Source: Agarilytica sp045430285
Lineage (GTDB): Bacteria; Pseudomonadota; Gammaproteobacteria; Pseudomonadales; Cellvibrionaceae
DNA: 64,000 nt
NCBI GenBank assembly: GCA_045430285.1
Contig: JAILXV010000002.1
Location: forward strand, 1 to 64,000
Direction of reading: 5' to 3'
The notes beneath the pieces were generated by a model. It saw nothing but the letters and a program-made list of their open reading frames with translations. It was not told where the DNA came from and ran no database searches. Both the position numbers and the translations under genes were made by a program. Shown here one piece after another: positions 28,685 through 36,304 of the stretch (position 1 is the stretch's first letter; every line of letters starts with the position of its first letter).

Positions 28685-29491
28685 CTACATAAGCGTTAAC
28701 AAGCGCTGCATTTCTTCATCAAAATAGACATAGACGATCTCTATCGTCTTAGTGGCACGACTAAAATAACTTTCACTGCTTACCCAAAATTTATTTCCGA
28801 TGATGTAGTGCTCCACAAGTGCAATAAACGTATTAATTTCATTACATTTATCTTCACCTATTTTCCCTTGCAGGCGGTGATTAAGAAAAACACCCTCAAA
28901 TTCCTTCAGGCATTGCTCTATTTTTCCGATAATTTTATCCTTATTACCGTAGCCCCCTTCCATCGACAAGCGTATCGTCCCCAGCGCTCTTAACTGGCCA
29001 AGTTTTTCACCTAAAACAAGTAGCTCATACCAATACAAGGTATCGCCATTTCGAATAACTTGATCAATATGATAATCCACAGCCACCCAACGCATCATCA
29101 CCAAGCACGACGCCACGATCTTACAATGCTGCTCATAATTATCGTACGGATCCTGCCGGCGATCACTCATTGACAGCTTCGCCCAATGCCGAGTAATGCC
29201 TTGCCAGTCCTCATGTTCATCCAGGTGATGCTCAATGGCGCCAATATTTCGAATATCCGTTGATACTGCTTCGGCTTTCTCAACCACCGATTCCGCAACC
29301 TCACGGTGCCCGCCAATGTATGCGGCTGTTAATCCTCGGTGCGCTTGCATATGTTTGATCAGCATACGAAAAGCCTGCAATAGGCGTAAGCCCATACCCC
29401 TGCGCGCGCGTCGCGCACTAGACATTGACCTTGCTATATATAGCAAGGTCAACAGCCCAAGAATAGAAACAACCAACAAAATGTGTGTCAC
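28685..29491 (-). CDS. Membrane-anchored NIT-like (nitrate/nitrite-sensing) domain protein
   Basis: 268 residues: an N-terminal transmembrane helix (4-20), then an all-helical domain. HMQAHRGLTAAYIGG (48-61) resembles the conserved Q-x-E/H-R-G-x-S/T start of NIT domains (as in NasR), and the long helices after it fit that fold. No output module (ANTAR, HAMP, kinase, cyclase) follows, so it would be a stand-alone sensor or accessory protein. It is divergent from the sigma-54-driven redox operon and near nitrate-transport genes, which supports a role in sensing nitrogen oxides, but that is inference. It converges on the GH13 gene with only 17 bp between. Confidence 0.6.
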   Translation of the reverse strand: MTHILLVVSILGLLTLLYIARSMSSARRARRGMGLRLLQAFRMLIKHMQAHRGLTAAYIGGHREVAESVVEKAEAVSTDIRNIGAIEHHLDEHEDWQGITRHWAKLSMSDRRQDPYDNYEQHCKIVASCLVMMRWVAVDYHIDQVIRNGDTLYWYELLVLGEKLGQLRALGTIRLSMEGGYGNKDKIIGKIEQCLKEFEGVFLNHRLQGKIGEDKCNEINTFIALVEHYIIGNKFWVSSESYFSRATKTIEIVYVYFDEEMQRLLTLM

Positions 29492-29838
29492 TTAGCGCTC
29501 CAAAAGTCACTCCCAGGACGTACCCAATTTAAAAACATGCGACATGGAAAATGCAATTTTCATTCTCAAATAACGATTAGTATTTTATTTTTTAATTAAT
29601 GAGTGATATTGCGTTAACACACTGAACACCATGCACCAAAAATGGCGAGCCCCCACAATTACTGCCCACTTTCAGCGCCGCCATGCGTCAGATCATGGCC
29701 TGACGATGGTAGTCCCACGCAATCATCGTCATTCAAAGAGAGATATTGTAGTGCACTGCATATTTCTATGACCTGTTTCGGGTCGTTCACAAAACTTATT
29801 GTGCAAATAACCCATTTCTCGAAAGTGCGCATACAACA
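29492..29838. other. Divergent regulatory region upstream of the redox operon
   Basis: About 350 bp without a gene, between the NIT-like gene and the sigma-54 promoter. The left half (29550-29620) is A/T-rich and may carry the NIT gene promoter and an IHF-type bend. TGCACCAAAAATGG near 29632-29645 resembles one half of an NtrC site (TGCACC...TGGTGCA) but the second half is degraded. Other short GTGCA words occur near 29750 and 29800. No site is firm. Confidence 0.4.
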
Positions 29839-29854
29839 TGGCAAGCCGCTTGCA
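29839..29854 (+). promoter_or_regulatory. Sigma-54 (RpoN) promoter of the redox operon
   Basis: TGGCAAG-CCGC-TTGCA: the invariant GG (29840-29841) and GC (29852-29853) are separated by exactly ten bases, and 11 of the 12 core bases match the TGGCACG-N4-TTGCA/T consensus. Predicted start of transcription is about 29865, some 60 nt before the ATG at 29928. Sigma-54 promoters need an enhancer-binding activator such as NtrC; none is encoded in the window, but rpoN itself is at 50594. Confidence 0.82.
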
Positions 29855-29856
29855 AT

Positions 29857-29874
29857 GACTTAAGTGCTTAAGTC
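29857..29874 (+). promoter_or_regulatory. 18-bp palindrome at the redox-operon start site
   Basis: GACTTAAG-TG-CTTAAGTC, two perfect 8-bp arms with a 2-bp centre. It begins 4 bp after the -12 element and covers the predicted +1. It could be an operator for a dimeric regulator or form a hairpin at the mRNA 5' end. No regulator family can be assigned. Confidence 0.6.
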
Positions 29875-29927
29875 GTGCCGTGCCTTACTAAATAACCCTT
29901 ATCACCCGAGCAACGTCATACACAAAA

Positions 29928-31952
29928 ATGCAGAAGGCTATAAAAAACACATCACATCCCGAGCGCAGTAGCGATGTCATGTATTTTAATCCACAACCAG
30001 ATAGCGCAAGAGAAAAAACCGTCGTTATCGGCGCAGGCCCCGTAGGTATTCGATTCGCAAGCGAACTTTTAAAACGCCAACCTTATGCACACGTCATTGT
30101 GTTTAGTAACGAGCCTTATCAACCATATAACCGCGTACAACTTTCTTCACTGCTTGCGGGAAATATCGATATTGATGGCATCACAACCAAACTTCCAAGC
30201 GACAACCTTCACCCCAATTTCTCACACACCATCAGCGCAATTCGTGAAATTGATCACCTCAACAAACAGGTAATCGATATTTCTGGCACTCATCATGATT
30301 ACGACCGCCTGGTGATTGCAACGGGGGCACGGCCCCATGTGCCCAATATATCGGGCATTGATCAGACTGGGGTATACACGTTTAGAAACTTAAAAGACGC
30401 TGAGTTTCTTTATTCTCGCGTTTCACGTGCTCGGCATATCGTTGTTGTTGGCGGTGGCTTGCTCGGCCTAGAAGCAGCGAAAGCACTATTACGTTTTAAC
30501 ACTACGATTACCCTGGTTCAACAGGGACCACGGCTCATGAACCGCCAACTGGACGACCAATCCGCGAAAAAATTATTAGAGATTGTAGAAGGGCTAAACA
30601 TACGCGTGATTACAAACTCCGGCGTGAGAAAAATTCTCGGCGACGGGCGAGTCTCGGGAGTGGAAACCCGCGATAAAGAAACCATAGCCTGCGATACGGT
30701 ACTCCTATGCGCCGGCATAAAACCCAACCTAGAAATTGCGCGCTCGTCGAGAATAAAAGTTGGCAGAGGCATTTTAGTCGACGACACACTAAAAACGTCT
30801 GCAGAAGACGTGTATGCAATTGGCGAATGCTGTGAGCATCGGGGCGCTACCTACGGACTGGTAAATCCAGGCTACGAACAAGCCGCCATACTTGCAGATT
30901 TTTTGGTGAATGGGAAAGCGCATTATATTGGCTCCCTGGAAATTAGCCGACTAAAGGTGTTGGGCGCAACGATATGCAGCATGGGGGATGTCAGCGAACT
31001 AGAGAAACGTCCCTTCCAGCACGAATTTCAATATAGCAATAAAGCCGAAGGCATCTATCGAAAAATTGTGACGTATAAAGGCCATATAATAGGCGCCGTG
31101 GGTTTTGGAGAGTGGGGAGAATCCCGCAGAATACAAGAAGCTTACCAACACCAAAGGCGGGTCTGGCCATGGCAGGCCTTACTCTTTTTATTAAGCGGCC
31201 GTGTATTCGGTGGCGGACAAGACGATGATATAAACACCTGGCCTAACGCTGCGATCGTATGCCAATGCAACAACATAAGCCAAGGCGCACTGTCTCACGC
31301 GATTCACTCAGGCGCGGACTCGTTAACAAGCCTGCAAGACAAAACAGGCGCGGGAACCGTGTGTGGCTCCTGCAAACCTCTTCTATCCCAATTATTGGGA
31401 AACAATGAGAAACCCGAACGTGACCCGAGCGCCCTCTCCGTACTCGCGGCCTGCATACTAGCGGCTGTAATAATACTGCTTCTTATATTAACACCAGGCT
31501 TCTCTGTTTCCGATAGCGTGCAGACAATCGATAGTTTCGAAAAAATATGGAACGATAAATTTTGGAAACAAGTAACCGGCTTTACCCTGCTCAGCATGTC
31601 TGTGGTCGGACTGTTGATGTCCCTACGGAAACGCCTACCGCTCATTAGTCGCTTTGGTGAATATACCTGGTGGCGACTCCTACATATTACTCTGGGCGTG
31701 TTTTGCGCCTGCACCCTTATTTTGCATACAGGCTTCCACTTGGGTACCAATTTCAATCAAATTCTTATGCTTGATTTCATTGGTGTCATTGTCGCGGGCT
31801 CATTGGCTGGTGCATTTTTTTCATTCAGTCACAAATTTGGTGCATCAAAATCAAAACGACTACGTAATTTTTGGAACTGGGGCCATATATTATTAACTTG
31901 GCCCCTTCCCGTCCTTCTGAGTATCCATATTCTTACGGTGTATTATTTTTGA
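29928..31952 (+). CDS. NirB-like FAD/NAD oxidoreductase fused to BFD [2Fe-2S] and di-heme b membrane domain
   Basis: 674 residues in three parts. (1) About 28-420: pyridine-nucleotide-disulfide-type flavoprotein like the N-terminal part of NirB, with FAD fingerprint VVIGAGPVGIRFA, ATGARPHVP, NAD fingerprint VVVGGGLLGLEAA, and VYAIGECCEH. (2) BFD-type [2Fe-2S] domain with C445-x-C447 and C479-x2-C482 (CQC...CGSC). (3) About 500-674: five predicted membrane helices. One holds H586 and H600, another H653 and H667, both spaced HX13H, the pattern that holds two stacked b hemes in ferric reductase/NOX-like proteins. The siroheme domain of real NirB is absent. Likely moves electrons from NAD(P)H across the membrane. 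Its stop overlaps the next start (TGATG), so it is coupled to the multiheme cytochrome. Confidence 0.78.
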   Translation: MQKAIKNTSHPERSSDVMYFNPQPDSAREKTVVIGAGPVGIRFASELLKRQPYAHVIVFSNEPYQPYNRVQLSSLLAGNIDIDGITTKLPSDNLHPNFSHTISAIREIDHLNKQVIDISGTHHDYDRLVIATGARPHVPNISGIDQTGVYTFRNLKDAEFLYSRVSRARHIVVVGGGLLGLEAAKALLRFNTTITLVQQGPRLMNRQLDDQSAKKLLEIVEGLNIRVITNSGVRKILGDGRVSGVETRDKETIACDTVLLCAGIKPNLEIARSSRIKVGRGILVDDTLKTSAEDVYAIGECCEHRGATYGLVNPGYEQAAILADFLVNGKAHYIGSLEISRLKVLGATICSMGDVSELEKRPFQHEFQYSNKAEGIYRKIVTYKGHIIGAVGFGEWGESRRIQEAYQHQRRVWPWQALLFLLSGRVFGGGQDDDINTWPNAAIVCQCNNISQGALSHAIHSGADSLTSLQDKTGAGTVCGSCKPLLSQLLGNNEKPERDPSALSVLAACILAAVIILLLILTPGFSVSDSVQTIDSFEKIWNDKFWKQVTGFTLLSMSVVGLLMSLRKRLPLISRFGEYTWWRLLHITLGVFCACTLILHTGFHLGTNFNQILMLDFIGVIVAGSLAGAFFSFSHKFGASKSKRLRNFWNWGHILLTWPLPVLLSIHILTVYYF

Positions 31953-33280
31953 TGAAAAAGCTTATATGGGTCACATGGATAATATTAACGGCAAGCCTTG
32001 TTGCATATTTTGGCTTCCGTTTATTTGCGAGTGATGACAAGAGTGATTTTATTATTGGTGAAGCCTCCCACGGTCATTTTCAAATAGAAATGACCTGTGG
32101 CACGTGCCACACCTCCGCATTTGGTGGGCAAGACGTGCTTCAAGATGCATGCACGAACTGCCATGCCGAAGAACTCGAAGAAGCACATGATTCACACCCC
32201 AAGAAAAAATTTACAGACCCCAGGGAAGCTTACCGAATAGAAATATTAGATGCGCGTTATTGTGTTAGCTGCCATACCGAACATCAAAAAGAACAAACCC
32301 GATCAATGGGAGTCACGTTGCCCGATGATTATTGTTTTCACTGTCATGAAGAGGTTGGAGAAGAAAGGGAAAGCCATGCAGATCTTCCTTTCGATAGCTG
32401 CGCCAGTGCAGGCTGCCATAACTTTCACGACAACAGAGCCCTATACGAAAGTTTTCTGACTAAAAACGCCGGCCAGGCATGGGTAAAGGAGATTGCGCGT
32501 CTATCGAAAACCAACGCCACAGACAGCCAAAAAGAAAAACCCATTTCTTTAAATAACAGCCTATATCAAGACAAAATTGCAAAACACCCCGATATTTCTG
32601 AACATTGGCAAGCAAGTTCTCACGCCGATGCTGGCGTGGATTGTGGCGGATGCCACCAACAAGGCGAAGACAAATCATGGATAGAAAAACCGTCAATAAC
32701 AGAATGTGAAACTTGCCACAAAAATGAATCCCAAACTTTCACTCAAGGAAAGCACGGCATGCGCTTGGCGCCTATCCTGGCTAAGAAACTATCCCCTATT
32801 ACCACGGGTGAATCCGCTATGGATTTTCATCCCGATAGCATTAACAAAACCCATGGCTGTAACACTTGTCACAATGCCCATGAGTTTAATCCACAAGCTG
32901 CCGCAGTGGACAGTTGTATAAATTGCCATGCTGACGAACATACCCTTGCATACGAAAATTCAAAACACGCCACACTATGGAAACTAGAAATTAATAACGA
33001 AGCACCGCTCGGGAGTGGCGTTAGTTGCGCCTCGTGTCATATGCCACGAATAAAAACGAAGAGCGGAAATAAAACCATTGTATCCGTTCAACACAATCAG
33101 AACTGGAATCTAAGACCCAACGAAAAAATGATACGCAGTGTGTGCATGGAATGTCACAGCTTAGAATTTTCAATCGATGCATTGGCCGATAAGGAGCTGA
33201 TCCGCAATAACTTCACAGGAAAACCTGGCATACATATTGAATCTATAGATTGGGCACTGAAACGCGCAAAAGAAAATTAA
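31952..33280 (+). CDS. Membrane-anchored undecaheme-type cytochrome c
   Basis: 442 residues from the ATG overlapping the upstream stop; a longer frame to 31871 is just read-through. An N-terminal hydrophobic helix (about 4-24) exports and probably anchors it. Ten CXXCH motifs (first C49, last C398) and one CX4CH motif (C150-H156) predict up to eleven c hemes in the periplasm. Six sites including the CX4CH lie in, or border, the N-terminal half; after a heme-free stretch (about 160-225) the rest follow. There is no CXXCK, so it is not an NrfA nitrite reductase. Many free histidines (for example in SHGHFQ, HDSHP, KHGM) can serve as distal ligands. It is the obvious acceptor for the membrane reductase. 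A catalytic role on a nitrogen oxide is possible but unproven. Confidence 0.8.
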   Translation: MKKLIWVTWIILTASLVAYFGFRLFASDDKSDFIIGEASHGHFQIEMTCGTCHTSAFGGQDVLQDACTNCHAEELEEAHDSHPKKKFTDPREAYRIEILDARYCVSCHTEHQKEQTRSMGVTLPDDYCFHCHEEVGEERESHADLPFDSCASAGCHNFHDNRALYESFLTKNAGQAWVKEIARLSKTNATDSQKEKPISLNNSLYQDKIAKHPDISEHWQASSHADAGVDCGGCHQQGEDKSWIEKPSITECETCHKNESQTFTQGKHGMRLAPILAKKLSPITTGESAMDFHPDSINKTHGCNTCHNAHEFNPQAAAVDSCINCHADEHTLAYENSKHATLWKLEINNEAPLGSGVSCASCHMPRIKTKSGNKTIVSVQHNQNWNLRPNEKMIRSVCMECHSLEFSIDALADKELIRNNFTGKPGIHIESIDWALKRAKEN

Positions 33281-33305
33281 TTGTCAAAACACTTAGGGGT
33301 AACTC

Positions 33306-33881
33306 ATGAATCTAAAGAAATCGATAATCGCTTCAACGCTAGTTCCATTTTCATTATTTTTAACTGGGTGCGGCGAAGAACAAGCCAAGGGCATTGACCC
33401 CGCAGTCTATACAGACTCCCTATTTGCAGTCATGAAGGCTGACAGGACCAACTATACAAAGCTTATTGTAAAACGCTTAGGGCCTAACGGCGCTGGAGCA
33501 ATCAAACCCGCCGAGCACTGGAAAGACTTAGAAAACGGTGCGCCTTTACCTGCACAAATGTTTAGAGCAGGATCCGAAGCGGTGACGGAGCTTACCGATA
33601 AATTTACTTATACCTTGCAATCCGAATGGCCCATCAACAAGCAAAACGCACCGAAAACACCCGTAGAAAAAGAAGGCTTGCAATATATTGGCGCAAATCC
33701 AGGTGAAAATTTTTACGGTGAAGAGAAGCTTGGGGACGTCACCTATTTTACCGCAGTCTATCCCGACGTCGCCGTGAGTGATGCTTGTACCAGTTGCCAT
33801 AACGACCACAAAGATACACCCAAAACGGACTTTAAAGTCGGCGATGTTATGGGTGGTGTTGTCATACGTGTCCCGTTATAA
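33306..33881 (+). CDS. DUF3365 (Tll0287-like) heme-binding lipoprotein
   Basis: 191 residues. A signal peptide ends in the lipobox LTGC at residue ~22, so this is a lipoprotein. The rest matches the DUF3365 pattern: an early basic/hydrophobic helix, FYGEEKLGDVTYFTAVYPDVA, then a single heme site CTSCH near residue 161 and a C-terminal GGVVIRVPL strand. The domain has a PAS-like fold seen in heme sensor proteins such as cyanobacterial Tll0287. Here it stands alone, so it may carry electrons or sense a ligand for the operon. Lies 25 bp after the multiheme gene with a GGGG ribosome site. Confidence 0.78.
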   Translation: MNLKKSIIASTLVPFSLFLTGCGEEQAKGIDPAVYTDSLFAVMKADRTNYTKLIVKRLGPNGAGAIKPAEHWKDLENGAPLPAQMFRAGSEAVTELTDKFTYTLQSEWPINKQNAPKTPVEKEGLQYIGANPGENFYGEEKLGDVTYFTAVYPDVAVSDACTSCHNDHKDTPKTDFKVGDVMGGVVIRVPL

Positions 33882-33941
33882 AATGATTTGTCAGCATCCG
33901 TAACACAAGCACAGTAATTTCTACGCAGAGAAAACACCACT

Positions 33942-34316
33942 ATGAAAAACCATATTACATCGTGTTATTCATTTATTGTTTTAGCCCTTTTCTCATGCAT
34001 AACAATTACAGGGTGCGGAGATAAGGCATCGGGTAACAAAAATGAATCCCCCCCCAAAAAACCCACGGAGCACCCAGGAGGTTTTCTTATCGTTAAGAAC
34101 AACTGCAAGGCCTGCCATGCACAGGGTATAAATGGCGCCCCCATTATCGGAAACAAAAAGATGTGGGCACCCAGATTGGATAAGGGGATTGACGCTCTTG
34201 CCAAAAATGCCGCCTCTGGTATTGGGCTAATGCCCGCCAAGGGCGGGAAAACCGACCTTAGTGACGCACAAATACGACAAGCCGTGGCCTACATGCTGGA
34301 ACAGGTATCAAAGTGA
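33942..34316 (+). CDS. Mono-heme cytochrome c lipoprotein (c5-like)
   Basis: 124 residues. The signal peptide ends in a lipobox ITGC around residue 25, followed by a proline/lysine-rich linker and a class I cytochrome c domain: CKACH near residue 58, GAPIIGNKKMWAPR, and the axial methionine in GLMPAKGG. The arrangement is that of small c5-type carriers. It probably shuttles electrons between the multiheme protein and a partner in the periplasm. Third periplasmic heme protein in a row in this operon. Confidence 0.85.
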   Translation: MKNHITSCYSFIVLALFSCITITGCGDKASGNKNESPPKKPTEHPGGFLIVKNNCKACHAQGINGAPIIGNKKMWAPRLDKGIDALAKNAASGIGLMPAKGGKTDLSDAQIRQAVAYMLEQVSK

Positions 34317-34417
34317 TTCCTGCTCTTTAATTACGCCACCCCAAATACAACAAAGTTAGACTATTCTTTGAGGTGATATTTCTCATGTTTGGTTTTTTTA
34401 AAAAGAAGGAAACAACT

Positions 34418-34771
34418 ATGTCTTTATTTGACAAACTAGGCGGCGCTGCCGCCGTCGACGCCGCCGTTGATATTTTTTATCGCAAGGTATTGAGCGATGA
34501 TCGCATCAGTCATTTCTTTGATACCATAGATATGGAATCACAACACACCAAACAAAAGGCCTTCTTAACGATGGCGTTTGGCGGCCCCAATAGCTATACA
34601 GGCAAAGATATGCGAGAAGCCCATAAGCATATGAAGTTGACTGAAGAACACTTCAACGCCGTGGCGGAAAACCTCGTCGGTACACTAAAAGAACTTAAAG
34701 TACCCGAAGACGCCATCGATGAAGTCGTCACAATTGCATTAAGCGTCAAAGATGATGTGCTAAACAAATAA
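34418..34771 (+). CDS. Group I truncated (2/2) hemoglobin
   Basis: 117 residues from the ATG at 34418 (MSLFDKLGG), which has an AAGGA ribosome site. The 2/2 globin marks are Y21 (B10), FGGP near 55, and the proximal histidine H69 in REAHKHM. Such globins bind O2 and NO and take part in NO dioxygenation or nitrogen-oxide tolerance. An in-frame ATG at 34385, preceded by its own GAGGTGAT ribosome site, would add an 11-residue KKK-containing extension (FGFFKKKE); both starts look usable. In this operon the reductase encoded next could re-reduce the heme. Confidence 0.9.
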   Translation: MSLFDKLGGAAAVDAAVDIFYRKVLSDDRISHFFDTIDMESQHTKQKAFLTMAFGGPNSYTGKDMREAHKHMKLTEEHFNAVAENLVGTLKELKVPEDAIDEVVTIALSVKDDVLNK

Positions 34772-34814
34772 CGAATCGCCTTACAACTGCTGCAGGCTGA
34801 CCTAACGATACATC

Positions 34815-35807
34815 ATGACGCACGTGTATTATCAAGCAAACGAAACACCCGAACCCCAAGGTGTTTCCATCGAGCGCAATGAAACGCTGCTCGATGGATT
34901 ACTCCGTGCGGGCCACACTATACCCTTCGGCTGCAAAGAAGGAATATGCCAAAGCTGTTTGATGACAGCGCCAGATAAAAATGCACCCATAGAGGCCACG
35001 TCAGGTCTTACACCGAATCAAATCGAACAAGGAGCCTTCCTTGCCTGTCGCTGCATCCCTGCTGAGGGGTTCCGTGCAAACAGCATTGATCTATCGAACC
35101 AACTGATAGAAACCAAGGTTCTGGAACTGTCGGCCCTAAACACAGGTATTTTTCGTTTGCGGGTCGAAAAGGTGATCGACTACAAGCCAGGGCAATTTGT
35201 CACGCTCTGGAATACCGAAGACATTGCTCGCAACTATTCTATCGCTAGCCACGAAGAAGACGCATACATTGAATTTCACATTAAGCGCGTCTCTAAAGGT
35301 GCATTTAGTGAATGGGCTTGGGAAAATTTATCCGTCGGCGACACACTGCGTATCCAAGGCCCACTTGGCCAATGCTACTACGGCAGCCAACCTTTGGATA
35401 AACCACTCGTACTAAGCGGTATGGGGACTGGCTTAGCCCCCTTAATTGGTATAGCGCGGGAAGCACTTTCCAAGGGCCATACCGGTGATATATTCATGTT
35501 TATCGCCGCAAGAGATTCAGGAAATCTCTACCTAATAAGCGAGCTAAACGCGCTGCAATCCCTTCATAAAAATGTTCATGTGTCGCTTATCGTGCAGAAC
35601 AACACTTCAGAACAAACTTTTCACGCAGACATTATTGAAGGCGACGTGTATCAGATCGTGAAAGATAGTATTGGCAGCTTTAAGGGTCACATCGTGTATT
35701 TGTGTGGTGCAGAGAGCTTTGTCAAAAAGATGAAAAAACTTTGCTTCCTCGGTGGTGCCAATATGAAGGATATTCTCGCAGACCCATTTATCCCCTTCCA
35801 AAAATAG
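34815..35807 (+). CDS. Ferredoxin-NAD(P)H reductase (2Fe-2S + FAD)
   Basis: 330 residues. N-terminal plant-type ferredoxin domain with C-x4-C-x2-C (GCKEGICQSC, about residues 36-46) and the fourth cysteine in LACRC. Then an FAD-binding barrel with the R-x-Y-S box RNYSIAS, and a C-terminal NAD domain with GMGTGLAPLIG and YLCGAESFV. This is the class IB oxygenase-reductase layout (like phenol hydroxylase or methane monooxygenase reductase), yet no oxygenase is nearby. The adjacent truncated hemoglobin is the likely partner, as in Hmp-like NO detoxification split over two proteins. Last gene of the operon. Confidence 0.85.
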   Translation: MTHVYYQANETPEPQGVSIERNETLLDGLLRAGHTIPFGCKEGICQSCLMTAPDKNAPIEATSGLTPNQIEQGAFLACRCIPAEGFRANSIDLSNQLIETKVLELSALNTGIFRLRVEKVIDYKPGQFVTLWNTEDIARNYSIASHEEDAYIEFHIKRVSKGAFSEWAWENLSVGDTLRIQGPLGQCYYGSQPLDKPLVLSGMGTGLAPLIGIAREALSKGHTGDIFMFIAARDSGNLYLISELNALQSLHKNVHVSLIVQNNTSEQTFHADIIEGDVYQIVKDSIGSFKGHIVYLCGAESFVKKMKKLCFLGGANMKDILADPFIPFQK

Positions 35808-36203
35808 CACGGCTCACTCAACCTGCACACATCGCGTCAAATCAACACCCCGAAAAAAAACATAACACTAGCCCATCATTCCAAGCTATCTACTCCAAAA
35901 ACAAGCACTTCTGAATAATGAGTCGCCCCTCTTAAACCTCATCATGCACTCACCCACACGCCATAGAACACGAGCTACACACCATCTAAACCCAGCCAGA
36001 ACGAGCAATCGCCCCAGAATAACGCACTAAGCGCCGCCAATGAGCAGAAACTTGTGCGCGTAATTTTATCTCGTGTTAAAAAGAAATAATTACACGCCCC
36101 ACAAAAAAACACTCGCATTCGTCCCTGTTCTATTTCAGTGCAAAAAACCAATAAAACACTATAAATACTGACTATTTTCTATTTTTTCCTAGCTAACAAC
36201 AAT
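35808..36203. other. Intergenic region upstream of the nitrate transporter promoter
   Basis: About 400 bp without a credible gene. No terminator hairpin for the redox operon was found. The sequence from 36060 on is very A/T-rich, as expected for an IHF/NtrC enhancer region before the sigma-54 promoter, but I could not find a clean NtrC dyad. Confidence 0.5.
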
Positions 36204-36220
36204 TTGGCACGCTCAATGCA
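36204..36220 (+). promoter_or_regulatory. Sigma-54 (RpoN) promoter of the nitrate transporter operon
   Basis: TTGGCACG-CTCA-ATGCA: GG at 36206-36207 and GC at 36218-36219, ten bases between, with an exact TTGGCACG -24 box. Predicted +1 is near 36231, leaving a 74-nt leader to the ATG at 36305, which has a strong AGGAGA ribosome site. Confidence 0.88.
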
Positions 36221-36304
36221 ATTACAGATTCACAAACTTAAATCAAAACTTTTAACTCATCATATTGATAGAAACTCCGCTTTGTTAGCGACCAGGAGAT
36301 ATCC

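Noticed and set aside
29642..29863. 73-codon frame upstream of the redox operon
   Set aside because: It overlaps the sigma-54 promoter and has no ribosome site or similarity.
29928..31952. First redox gene as assimilatory nitrite reductase NirB
   Set aside because: The siroheme/[4Fe-4S] domain is absent; a membrane domain takes its place.
31952..33280. Multiheme protein as NrfA nitrite reductase
   Set aside because: There is no CXXCK active-site heme motif and the length and heme count differ.
35816..35914. Small frames after the ferredoxin reductase
   Set aside because: No ribosome site, no family resemblance, skewed composition.
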